64,000 nucleotides of DNA from Iris pallida (taxonomy: Eukaryota; Streptophyta; Magnoliopsida; Asparagales; Iridaceae), in assembly GCA_029216955.1 (NCBI GenBank), contig JANAVB010033217.1:2690147-2754146 (forward strand). Direction: 5' to 3'. Below the pieces are notes generated by a model that was not told the DNA's origin, searched no databases, and saw only the letters and a list, made by a program, of their open reading frames with translations. Shown here one piece after another: positions 11,604-22,340 of the stretch. The first letter of the stretch is position 1. Every line of letters begins with the position of its first letter. Position numbers and translations under genes: made by a program.

Positions 11604-12242
11604 TTGGATGCGCAATCTAAAGAAGTGGTGTTGAAGAATAGATTGCGACTCGAGGCAACGATTCAAGCTGTTCGATGGCTTGCATATCAAGCATGTGCAT
11701 TTAGAGGCCATGATGAGTCGCTACTTTCGATAAATCGAGGCAGTTTTATCCAACTGATAAAGTATGCATCATATTGGGCTAAGAAAGTCAAGGAAGTTAT
11801 TTTAGAAAATGCTCCAGGAAATGCCAAGTATATCGTACCATCAATTCGAAAGGAGATTTTGCACATTCTTGCAAATAGAGTGAAAAAGAAGATCCATAAG
11901 CACATCAGGAATCATAAATTTTGCATTCTTGTTGATGAAGTGCAAGATGAAGCTCATGAAGAGAAGATGGCTATAATATTGAGATTTGTGGATGATGGGG
12001 GGTTTCTACATGATCAATTTTTTTGGATTGTAGGTGTTGCAGAGACCACCGCATTGACACTGAAAATTGAGATTGACAATGCACTTTCTCATTACAATCT
12101 TGATACTGCTAATATGAGAGGTCAAGGGTACGATGGTGCTAGCAATATGCGTAGTGCATGGGAAGGGTTACATGCTCTATTTCTTCGAGATTGTCCATAT
12201 GCATACGACGTGCATTGTTTTGCCCATTGATTGTAGTTAGCA
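11604..12242 (+). pseudogene. hAT transposase, DUF4371 part
   Basis: The frame begins inside the protein, because the N-terminal zinc finger is missing, and contains hallmarks of the DUF4371 region: AFRGHDES near residue 35, ENAPGNAKY, then LVDEVQDEAHEEKM and RGQGYDGASNM near the end. This region belongs to the DDE catalytic core that cuts transposon ends. It is closed by TGA at 12228-12230 and, two codons later, TAG at 12234-12236, in the context HCFAH-x-L-x-LALVA. Related proteins have Arg and Gln there, so CGA to TGA and CAG to TAG explain both stops. The frame itself stays open beyond them. Confidence 0.8.
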
Positions 12243-13313
12243 TTGGTTGCTGCGTGTAACGATGTCCAAGATATTTGGTTGTTTTTTTCAATGTTGAACA
12301 CTATTGTCAATCTTATCACTACTTCTTCTAAGCATCACAATGAGTTACATTCTACTCAAGTTTCAGAAATTGCAATGAGGCTAGAAGCTGGTGAACTTGA
12401 TACGGGCAGAGGGTCTAATCAGATTGGCAATTTGCAACGAGCTGGAGCTACTCGTTGGAGCTCTTATTTTGTTTCAGTGAACAGTTTAATACACATGTTT
12501 GATGCGACTTATAAAGTTCTAGAGAGAATTAGGGTGAACGGAACAAGTCAATCCTTACGTGGGCAAGCCAGGGGTGCTACCAGGGAGATGAAATCATTTG
12601 AATTTGAATTCATTCTACATTTGGTGAATTTAATCATGGGAATCACAGATATACTTTGTCAAGCTATTCAACAAAAATCTCAAAACATAATAAATGCTAT
12701 GAACCATGTTTCTTCCACAAGGAAACTCCTACAAGAGTTGAGACAAAATAGATGGAGTACTTTCTTTGAAGAAGTGAAAACATTTTGTAAGAAGCATAAG
12801 ATTATAAGTGTACCCGATCTAAGTGCTCCTTATCTTGAGGGTAGTGGTCGTTCTTGTCAACAACGGGATCACATTACACTAGAGCATCATTATCACTTTG
12901 ATATTTTTAATGAGGCAATAGATAAACAAGATATGGAGTTGGAAGAAAGATTCAATGAAGGAACAATGATACTCCTTACCCTTAGTTCGACATTGGATCC
13001 AAGGGATAACTTCAAAGCACTTAAAATTGATGATATTTGTAAACTCGCGGAGGAGTTTTATCCTGAAGATTTCACTGAGCAAGAGATTTTCATTTTGAGA
13101 TGCCAACTGCAACATTATAATGTTGATATTCCTCATAATCCAGAGTTTCAGAATGTAGCTACACTTGCCGATTTATGTCAAAGACTAGTTGAGACAAGGA
13201 AGTCAGAGATTTTCTATCTGATTGATAAGTTGATTCGTCTTGTATTGACTCTCCTAGTCTCAACGGCAACAACTGAACAAACATTTTCAGCTATGAAGCT
13301 TATCAAGACATGA
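12243..13313 (+). pseudogene. hAT transposase, C-terminal half
   Basis: Same reading frame as 11604-12242 after the two stops. It includes the RWSSYF motif (about residue 80) and ends with LVSTATTEQTFSAMKLIKT, the conserved start of the hAT C-terminal dimerisation domain. The frame then meets TGA at 13311-13313. The residues normally following (a short linker before DEFLSD) are missing, so a small deletion with a frame change lies here. Confidence 0.8.
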
Positions 13314-13446
13314 TGAGTTTCTTTCTGATTGCATGACTCTCTACATTGAAAAAGAACTTTCTGAAGATATCGATGTGAATACGATAATAGATGAGTTCGA
13401 TTCTTTGAAAGTTCGAAGGGACTACTTTTTTGTATGTCATACTTGA
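13312..13446 (+). pseudogene. hAT dimerisation domain tail, frameshifted
   Basis: In the +1 frame relative to the part before it, the sequence reads DEFLSDCMTLYIEKEL and then a short acidic tail to TGA near 13444. This is the expected continuation of the hAT C-terminal domain. Together with the loss of the linker it shows a small deletion in the transposase gene. Confidence 0.65.
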
Positions 13447-14327
13447 TTGACTAGATATAGGTTTTTTTTTAATACATATAATATCTGACTGTATCAAATG
13501 TAGTGGCTATGTAAAGCTCAGAATATTATGATTTTAGTAACTTGCCATCTTATGTTTAAGTATTGTTTTTTTTGCTTCTATCCTTCATATTTTAGTAATG
13601 TGAAGGTTATTTTGTCTGTTAATTTATATTTCATCAAAATGAAATGTTAATGCCATGGGATATATTATGTTCTAGCTTATGTAATGTTGTATATCCCGAA
13701 TCCTGAGAACCCGATCTCATTTGGATAGTGCTTAATGCTTTCTTTGAAATAATTAGCATATTAGTATGATTTATTGAAAATTAATTTGTGTGGTGTTAAT
13801 CTTTCAGGATGATGACTTTGACCCTTGTTGCATTGCTTTGATCAAGCCGACACAATCAAGGTCAAAGAATGCGGTTGATTGTAAGATTTTTCTTCATTCA
13901 ACTGTATATGTCCAACAAAGCTTTGTAACCATTTCAGGTGAACTCTATGATGATGGTACTGTTGGTAAGTACTATGGGTTCATAATGTCTTAAATTTGTT
14001 GGCTATCTAGCTAGTAGACATTTATTTTCTCACCATTGGATAGTTTCTAAAATGCACATAGAAATTTTCTTGTAGAGTTTAAAACTTTTCCATATTTGAA
14101 TTCATATTCTAAAGGGGCGATATGCTTACTTGCCAAATATGTGGACAGTGTGACAATTTCTAATTGGACTAAATTAGAAATGGAACGATTTATATTCGGT
14201 GTAGAATCTTTTCTTTTAATGTTTTTATTCATTGTAACAGGTATAGAACCTTCAAATAGAGGGAAAACTTTGACGAATTTTTGGCATGAGATTAGCATTA
14301 GTATAGTAGCCCATCCTGACTTTTAAT
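13447..14327. other. hAT 3' non-coding region
   Basis: AT-rich sequence between the transposase tail and the terminal inverted repeat. It has short open frames only (such as 13790-13993), none with a domain I recognise. Confidence 0.5.
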
Positions 14328-14343
14328 CCTGGATCCGCCCCTG
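14328..14343. repeat. hAT right terminal inverted repeat
   Basis: CCTGGATCCGCCCCTG. The reverse complement begins CAGGGG, as expected for hAT ends. The left partner is not in the window. Confidence 0.65.
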
Positions 14344-15133
14344 CTCTGGGTGCTCATAAACCCTGTTGGATAGAGTGCTTTCGCAAAAAGTATTCTCTGG
14401 ATGATGATATGGTACCTAGAAATGCATGAAAATCTAGACTATTTATAGCAAAATCTCAAAAAATTGTTAATTGCTGAGTCCCTATGGGAACAGAATTCTG
14501 TACTTTCAATTCAGTATCGCGAGAGATGACTTCCAGCGGAAACCAATATCCCGCTGCTTTCGGCTTTCTTTTGCGTAACGTCTACCATCATGGAAGACAT
14601 TCTTGACAGGATAAGGACACGTTCATACAAGGATTAAGGCACATTCATGCGGGGATTAAAAAATTCAGACATGTGGAACTACCATTGCATCTACCCATAT
14701 GATAACATAATGGTGGTGATAGTTCTACAAAGACGCTTGCCCTCAAATTTTACAGTTATTCCTCGTTCAACATAGAAACTCCTCATATTTCAAAACGGTT
14801 ACTTTGATACACGCACATACGATACATTAATACGACTGATTGAGTCCCATAAGAAAGGTGCTCCAGCGGAAAGCAGCTTCACATTAGAGGGAGATTCTGG
14901 CGTAGAGCCCCTTCATGCTGGAGGAAGCTTCCAGCGTGGACCCCCTTCATGCTAGTGGTAGCTTTTAGTATGTGAACCCTTAAGTTGCATAAAGATTCCA
15001 GCATCAAAATCCTTCACGCTAGAGGAAGCTTATCACGCGGTACGTGAGGAGCAACAACTAGTGCATCTGCAGAGGGAGAGGCTGGTACTTCCTCGCAGTT
15101 CTCTCAAGCTCCGTCAGCGGACGAGTTCTGGAT
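14344..15133. other. Unassigned AT-rich stretch
   Basis: No gene, RNA gene or known element recognised. Between about 14910 and 15040 there are three loose repeats of the type CTTCATGCTnGAGGAAGCTT, separated by TTCCAGCG-like words. This suggests old LTR-derived sequence. It lies between the hAT end and the first F-type LTR start. Confidence 0.4.
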
Positions 15134-15624
15134 TGTAAAACCCAAACCTGTTTTAATAAAAAAAAACAATCCCCTAATTTACTTACGAGTAATGCTATTC
15201 GTACCTCCAAATTGTCTCTCTAATACATCCTTCCTTATGTGGCAGATGACATGACATGTTAAATAATATTATGTATCATCTGACATGGCAAATTTTAACC
15301 CAAAAAGTTAATTATCTAATTTTGTCCATGTAATTTAATGTTACTACTAATATTAATTAATATTAATATTAATTTATTGTTAATAATAACATTACTTAAT
15401 GTTAACGTTAATGTTAACATTAATTTTAATATTAATTTTAATGTTAATGTTAATTTGAATTTGAATTTTAAAATTTGCCACGTCAGCTGCCACATCAACA
15501 TGCCACGTCAGCTACCATGTAAGGAGAGACGGTTTAGAGGTACAATTTGGAGGGACAAATAGCATTATTCTTTACTTACAGACCACATTGACTATTTCCC
15601 ATTCCCTCCCCCCTCCCTTACTAT
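15134..15624 (+). repeat. F-type LTR start remnant, interrupted by a MITE
   Basis: TGTAAAACCCAAACC begins at 15134 and parallels the F LTR start at 15950 over about 100 bases (15134-15186 plus 15580-15624), after which the match is lost. About 15% of the compared bases differ, so this is either the old 5' LTR of F cut down by a deletion or a separate older relative. A 384-bp MITE splits it. Confidence 0.6.
15187..15570. mobile_element. Mutator-like MITE, 384 bp
   Basis: The ends GAGTAATGCTATTCGTACC and, in reverse complement, GAATAATGCTATTTGTCCC form terminal inverted repeats (about 32 of 37 matching). The element is bounded by a perfect 9-bp direct repeat TTTACTTAC (15178-15186 and 15571-15579), the TSD length of Mutator-like elements. 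The F LTR at 15950 has the homologous site without the insert, which confirms the boundaries. The core (15345-15475) is a TTAATR-rich, strongly self-complementary stretch. It encodes no protein. Confidence 0.88.
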
Positions 15625-15949
15625 ATATTAGCAAGTTGAAGGAAGTACAAAACATATTGCGGAAAATATTATAGGTGTTTAGTAAGAAACGGTGGGAAGA
15701 CAAAATTTTCAAGATTATGATGGCTACATAATTGTGGATAGTGACTGTGTTTCTAAGAAGGGAAGAATATTATTTTGAAGAGAGTGCATGAATTGATAAA
15801 GATATTTTCCATTGTAGATTAGCCATGGGACAACTAACATAGTTTCATTTGAGGCAGTTAAGAGTGTAATGCCCTTGCTTGTTGAGACTTGACTAAACTG
15901 TATCTCTATCCTTAAATTTCAAGGACTAAATTTTCTAAGGAGGGAAGCT
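15625..15949 (+). other. F internal 3' remnant with polypurine tract
   Basis: Non-coding sequence ending in the hairpin-like AAATTTCAAGGACTAAATTT (15914-15933) and the purine tract 15934-15949, directly before an LTR start. This is the 3' end of a Tekay-like internal region. The rest of the internal region is missing, so F is a deletion derivative. Confidence 0.65.
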
Positions 15950-18008
15950 TGTAAAACCTAAACATGTTTTAATAAAAAAAAACAACCACTCAATTTATTT
16001 ATAGACCCCCTTGACTATTTCCCATTTCCCCCCTTTACTCTATTCCACTTTCACCACTCCACCCCCAATTTACTCAATAACACCAGCATCCTCTCTTCCC
16101 TACACTACAAACTCTCTCTCCCTTTCTTCAAACAACCCCCACCATCACCATCACACTATTTTCTCCTTCAAAGAAAACCACCAACACCTCCATTATTCTC
16201 TTCTCAGAGAAGAAACCCCTCCCCATCACCCCTTCCGGCCAACCTCTCTTGCCGGCGCCGGACCCCCTTCGCACGGCCAACGCCTGACGTGCCCCGATCT
16301 CCGGCAGCCCTGCCAGCCATCCGCGCATAGCAGCGCGCGTTCCGAGCACCGACAAGCTCTCGTGCGTGCTGCAGCCACCGTTGCTATCCTGTCCCATCGG
16401 TCTCCGCCGGTTCCTACTGGACGCCAGCACCCCGCCGGCAGTCCCCGCCGGCCAGCACCCGTGCCTCCCGTGCGTCCGCGCCGTTCCGCGTGCCCCGTGC
16501 GTGCGTCCCGCGTCCCGCCTTATGCGCGTCGGTCCACGTTTTACGTACCCGTGTTCCGAGTCCGAGGCCATCCCTCGGTGGTCCGTCATCAATCGTTTGG
16601 TAAATCCTGACTCCCTGTATATTTTTACAGTTTATAAACATGTTCCTGTTTCGACCGGAATTGATAGAATGAAGCTCTGTCAATTTCGGGATATATAGTG
16701 GCAGTTTCCTATTTGGGACCATAGGTTCTATAGTAATTCTGATAGCATAATAAGATTATGGATTAATTTACCCATTAATACGATTATGCCATAATTTTAC
16801 AAGTATTAGTAATTTATGAATTATTGGTTTAGGCTTGACTCTTAGGCTTGACTCTTTAGTTTTAGGAATTATGACTGTTAGGCTTGACTCTTTAGTTTTA
16901 GGGAAAAATATTAGTATTTTTACAAAAACGGCTTTATTACAAAAAAATATTTTTGATAGTAAAAGTTGGTTATTTTTCATAAACTCTTTGACTAATTAAT
17001 TAAAGGATTTCCTTACTAACTATTAATATAAATATTTTCTCAACAAAAGTTGTTAAGTTATTTTAATTAGACGATATTTTAATAAAAGTTTAAATACGTT
17101 TGTAAAATCTTAAGTTTTATTAAATAAAGGATTTTCGTAAAATTTACTATTAAAATGGTTTCTTACAAATTGTATATATTTATCAAGTATTTTGTTAGTT
17201 TACGTAGACAAAAATATTAGTACGAAAAATCGTTTATTATCTTCTAAAAACTAAGTTAATACTTTCGTATTTATTTATTTAAAAAATAATTGTTTTATTA
17301 GGAAAATTATTTTTAAGTAGTAAATAATTATAGTTATTTCTCTAAAAATGTTTGATAATTCAACGATGTTATTATAAAAATTGGCATAATTAGTTAAACC
17401 TTCGGATTAGTTTCTAAGGCAGAGTATTGAATCAATGTAGGTCTTGAGTTCCGGACTTTAGCCCGAACACCTTTCTGTCGTCACCCTCAGCACCGAAAAA
17501 TCCAAGACAAGTTCATACTTACCAAAACTTGTTAATAATTAATTTTATTGCATAGTAGAACTACTGAATCGACACTTGACTCACGAGATCCCTCTCGGAT
17601 CATACTGCCTGACTGAATCATCATACTTACTGCCTGACTGAATCATTGACTCGGGGTTTGGGGAGTAGCGTTAACACCTGTGGTCAAAGTCCCTTACTGA
17701 ATCACTGTGGATAGCGAAATTCCAACCCACTTGGGCCGAAGCCGGACCGTGTTCACTAAAATACTTACTGCCTCCATCCCTAGCCGGCCACCGACTGTTT
17801 TGCGCTAAAAATACTACTGTTAGCTAGATTGCATCTTTTCGCTCTCAGAGTTTTATTGCATAACAGTTTTATTATTAATATCTGAAAAATTATATTTTCG
17901 TTATAAACTACCTCTTGTCTTATTTTTAATTATTAAATAAAATGCTGGTATGGATTTGTATGTCTCGCTCCCTCCCGACTGGAGACAACATTTTTAAGTG
18001 ATTGCGAC
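15950..18008 (+). repeat. F LTR (3' LTR), first part
   Basis: The LTR starts with TGTAAAACC after a polypurine tract. It includes a C-rich and GC-rich leader-like stretch (about 16020-16570) and an AT-rich part (16700-17400). A short direct duplication of TACTGCCTGACTGAATCAT lies near 17607 and 17631. Open frames in the GC-rich stretch are proline- and arginine-rich with no domain, so I do not call genes. The LTR is interrupted at 18009 by LTR D and probably resumes at 59037. Confidence 0.6.
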
Positions 18009-18394
18009 TGTCACGACCCGCTTCCGAATAATCAGACACGAGTCGGACATGCCCAGCCTTCGTCGTTAGACACGACGAAGTAAGCTGTACCAATCTAGGA
18101 AAATCTATCCAGATAAACATGACAAGTACAAATCACAGCATCTATAAACGTATCCCAGAATCAAAGTAAAGTACATGTCTACAAGTTATTACATTCATCC
18201 AGCTAAAATAAAGTCTGATAGTCTCAATACAAGGAAAATATAGAAACTACTAAGGTACTGCACTAGGCTTCCTCAGCCTCTAAGTCAAGAGCAACTCCAG
18301 CTGGCTCTACTGTATCTACTGGCTCCCGACCATAATATGTATCACATAGGGCCTCCATCTCACCTGTAACATATCCTAGTCAGGAGCGGAGCAA

Positions 18395-18660
18395 AGTACA
18401 GTTCGAGCTAATGAACAAGAACATGATATGGAAATAAGTACAGGAGAACATGAAAATGAAATACAGGAAATGAACATGAAAGTACAGGAATGTAAGTACA
18501 GGAATGTAAAGTACAGAAAATATAAAGTACATGAAATATAATGCACAGGAATGAAACTACAATCCTGAAGTATAAGACATGACAAGTACACAATGTTTGA
18601 AATACATCTAGCCTATGTGACCAGCTGGGGTGAGTACAGGAGCATGTACAGGAGTACATG
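18395..18660. repeat. AAGTACAGGAATG-type motif array in LTR D
   Basis: Irregular interspersed array of GTACAGGA/GTACATGA words, roughly fifteen variants, without fixed spacing. It occupies the same relative place as the GGTCTAC array in LTR C. Confidence 0.6.
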
Positions 18661-18876
18661 AATATGGTACTGCTTAGGGCCCCAGTGCACGATGCGAGGC
18701 CTAAGCTATCTACATGAATATAGTAACCAGAGTTTGGTCACATAGCTAGTGTATTTACCAACCCGACACAAGTAAGTACAAGGACAGGAAATACAATAGT
18801 ACAGGGTACAGGATATCGTGTCATGACGTGTCACAAGAATAGTACAAGATATGTAAATGCACACAACCGTAGAAAA

Positions 18877-18881
18877 GTACT
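18877..18881. repeat. TSD of element C, left copy
   Basis: GTACT directly before the element. The same pentamer follows its other end at 56915-56919. Confidence 0.85.
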
Positions 18882-19389
18882 TGTCACGACCCGTACCCGT
18901 TTTTTTTAAACGGATACGAGACGTGTCCAAGCCAGCCTACGCCGCAGTGTCGGCGGTAGAACGCTGTCACGGCCATGAAGATCAGAATCACAAAATGCTC
19001 ATTCACATAATTAATTTAACTTATAATGATCAAAAATTTTACATTTGTAGAAAATATAAACTTGTACAAATAAATGAATGACTACAACTCAACTATCTAG
19101 CTAGTCTCTAGGCTTTTGTCTGCAAGTATCCCCGTCACTTTCCAAGCTAAGTGAATCCACGGCTAACCTGAAAATGTTGGTTTCCATTCAGGAATGGAAT
19201 GAGCACAATTCACTGAATGCAATTTCAAATAAAGAAAATGACTATAAAACAAAGGTTAGACATCAATCATGAGTTTTGAAAATAAACAGTAAATATGGAA
19301 AACCAATAGCAATAAATAGACACAAAAATACTTTCCCCAACTGTTAGAAGTACCTTTGATATGTGATCGGTCTCGGGACAATTATGCGA

Positions 19390-19692
19390 CATGGTCTACA
19401 CGGTCTAAAGTTACACGGTCTAAAGTTACACGGTCTAAAGTTACACGGTCTACAATTACACGGTCTACAGTTACACGGTCTATAGAAAATATTGCAGTAA
19501 AGAAACACTGTCTACAAAATAATAATCACGATCTACACAGTTTAAATGCAGTAATAATCACGGTCTACACTGTCTACTTTGCAATAAATTAATCACTGTC
19601 TACACTGTCTACAAGAAATAAATAAATCACTGTCTACACTGTCTACAAGAAATAAATGCAACACGATCTACACGGTCTACACGGTCTAAGGT
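19390..19692. repeat. CACGGTCTAC motif array in left LTR C
   Basis: About eighteen copies of CACGGTCTA or CACTGTCTAC, partly in direct tandem with period 10, partly separated by AAATAAAT-type spacers. The matching array in the other LTR is at 53940-54245. Confidence 0.85.
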
Positions 19693-21051
19693 TAGATCAC
19701 ACATCGTTGGTACTTCTCATTCCCGACTCAACAATTTATAATAGAAAATAATCACATAACCAATGGCCAATCAATGAAATATAGTGAAAATCAATATCGA
19801 AATGCAGACAATAAACTGTACTCGCCTGTGGTCCTCTACTGGTGAAACTGACAGTCTGAACTACTCACTGTGCCACAATAGTCAAAACCCGTACAACAGT
19901 CCCCGGAAGCTGAAATAAACATCACCAATGTTCTCAGAATAGTCAAATTAGCTAGGATTGCCTATCCTTAAGTCCAATTCTGGACACAAGGGTAAAACGG
20001 TAATTTTGGGTCAAAACGGTGTCCGCCGTTGGACCCGCTTTGCACCGAAAAGCGTGCCAGAGTCAACGGTCTCTAAAGTCATCAAACTACATGTCTACGG
20101 ATCTAGTTTTTTGATACGAACCAAACCGTATTTCCAGAGTTGGATTCTGGCGGGCCGTGCACAAAATCGCCCGTTGAGTGGAACTGCGGGGCCCGCAAAA
20201 CGGTGATTTTATCAACAGTCTCAGAATCGGACCAAACTTGGCATGTAGGACCAGAAAAACGATACGGTCCTGTTGGCGCAAGTTTCGTCTTGATCTAAAA
20301 AATGTGCACAAAGTAATTAAGAAATTTACAACGTGCACGATACGGTGAATTTCGACGGATACGCATCAAATTCGTCGCGCACACGCGACCAATTTGAATT
20401 CCGTCAAAGCCCACACGACCACGAAGCCGTTACGCAGCTTTCGATGCGTTCGGTTCGTGACCACGTCGCCCGTAATGGCAGGACGCACGTCGTGTGGATG
20501 GTTTTCCAAGTTTTTAAAACAGATTTTTCTCGATTTTCAAATCGATTTATGTCAGCATCTACTGTTCATAAAAATAATATAAAAATAGGGTCTTAATGTC
20601 GGTTAGGTTGTCTAGAAATCTGTTCAGATGGTTTTCGAATTCGGTCTATGGATTGGCAAGAAATTGCCTTCCAAGATGGGTGTCTGGACTGTGCTACTGT
20701 CCTGTTTTTGGACAGATTTTTGGTCCGACTTTGGGTCGATATAAACCTAGATTTAACTAGGTTCTTCGTGAATCTAATTATGGGAATACGAAGTCGTATA
20801 GTTTGGGTACGTACCAGAGTTCGTAGTTCGTAAAACCATCGACTATCCACGACGAATCGTCGCTGCAAACCCAGCGCCAGTGGCTGCAACTGCTGCTGTT
20901 GCTGCGCTGTTCCGCGTCACGCGCGCACGCACAGCGACAGCGCTGGCCGGCCGGCGGCGGCGCACGGCCGCGCGCGCGTGGTCGAGGTCTCCGGGGTGCA
21001 GGGTGTCGGCGCTGATTTGGTTTAGGGTTTTCGAAAAATCCTTCGAGCTCT

Positions 21052-21064
21052 CGGATATATAGAG
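21052..21064 (-). promoter_or_regulatory. Possible TATA box of LTR C
   Basis: CTCTATATATCC on the minus strand lies between the TA-rich upstream part and a GC-rich, leader-like stretch, which fits the promoter position for a minus-strand element. The equivalent is at 55602-55614. It is a weak call from position and sequence only. Confidence 0.35.
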
Positions 21065-21235
21065 TATCCCGAACGAAACCGAACAGAGTTTATATACGGG
21101 GTTGCTCGGTCCTGAGGCTTGCCTGGCTCGGCCTGGGCCCAAGCCTGGGCTGGCTTAGCACAGTGGGGGCTGGGATTTGTTTCTCTAATCCTTTGTTTTT
21201 CTTTTGTTTTTCTTATTTCTTTTTTTTCTATATCC

Positions 21236-21600
<365 letters not shown>

Positions 21601-22340
21601 CTTCAACATATATTCACATACAAAAATAATAATATATAATATATATATATTATAACTTTATTAGATAATAATAATAATATAACCAATAATAAAATATTAT
21701 TATATAATAATAATAATAACAATAATAATAATAATAATAATTTTAATAAATCAATAATGGTATATATATATACCATATTGCACAGTCTAAAAATCCTAAA
21801 ATGTACGAAGATCTATCCTATGCAAAAGTCACCGAATATTACTAATAATAATATTTATAAAATTAAATTATGAATACTTAGGAATATTCATTAAATCATT
21901 AAAACGGGAAACAACACAATCCTACCAAAATACGTCAACACGAATGTCATTGAACGTCCCGCATGACTACATGGGCTTGGGCTCAGTTCGGGTCCAGTCC
22001 GGCTAAAATGGTATAACCAATTTCTCTAAAACTCAATAATATAAATAATAAATAAATAAACCTTCGGTATGGGTTAAGTCGCAACTTGGCTTGGTTTTTC
22101 TAGTTAGGACATCACTATGGCTCGGCCTTCCCTATCAAGGCTAACACACTAGTCAAAGCACGCCCCTGCACTATCCGTGCCACAATCTCCAGTCACCTTG
22201 TACTCCAAAAACTCCACTATGGCTAAAGTCTTCTATCGTCATAATTAACTAAATAATTATCTATAAAATCTAAAAATCACCATTCCAATAAAATAAATAA
22301 TAATAGAAAATATTTCGAATTTCTGGGAAGGGCAGCTACA

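Larger units (their letters stand above)
11596..14343 (+). mobile_element. hAT-superfamily transposon, 3' part
   Basis: The segment carries a decayed transposase of the TTF/MYM-type zinc-finger hAT family (DUF4371 region plus C-terminal dimerisation region). It ends in CCTGGATCCGCCCCTG at 14328-14343, whose reverse complement CAGGGGCGGATCCAGG is a typical terminal inverted repeat of this family. The 5' part is absent: it is cut at 11596 by the right LTR of G and would continue beyond the left end of the G array. The expected 8-bp TSD would be CTCTGGGT (14344-14351), but the partner copy is not in the window. Confidence 0.75.
18009..18881 (-). repeat. LTR D, first part (probable solo LTR)
   Basis: Begins TGTCACGACCCGC on the plus strand, the mirror image of a Tekay-like LTR 3' end. 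It resembles the layout of LTR C and of the array units at 59321 (for example an ACATATCC-nGTCAGGA block at 18370-18387). From 18395 to about 18660 it is filled with variants of AAGTACAGGAATG. It is cut at 18881/18882 by element C (TSD GTACT) and resumes at 56920. The flanking pentamers GCGAC (18004-18008) and GCGAT (59037-59041) differ by one base, consistent with an old TSD around a solo LTR of about 2.99 kb. Confidence 0.65.

Noticed and set aside
14344..14460. A possible host exon next to the hAT end (CWIECFRKK-like translation)
   Set aside because: Too short, no domain, and stops follow quickly in every frame.
16011..16722. Several overlapping open frames in GC-rich DNA on both strands
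   Set aside because: They are Pro/Arg/Ser-rich with no domain, lie in the leader-like part of LTR F, and overlap each other in many frames, as expected from GC-rich composition.
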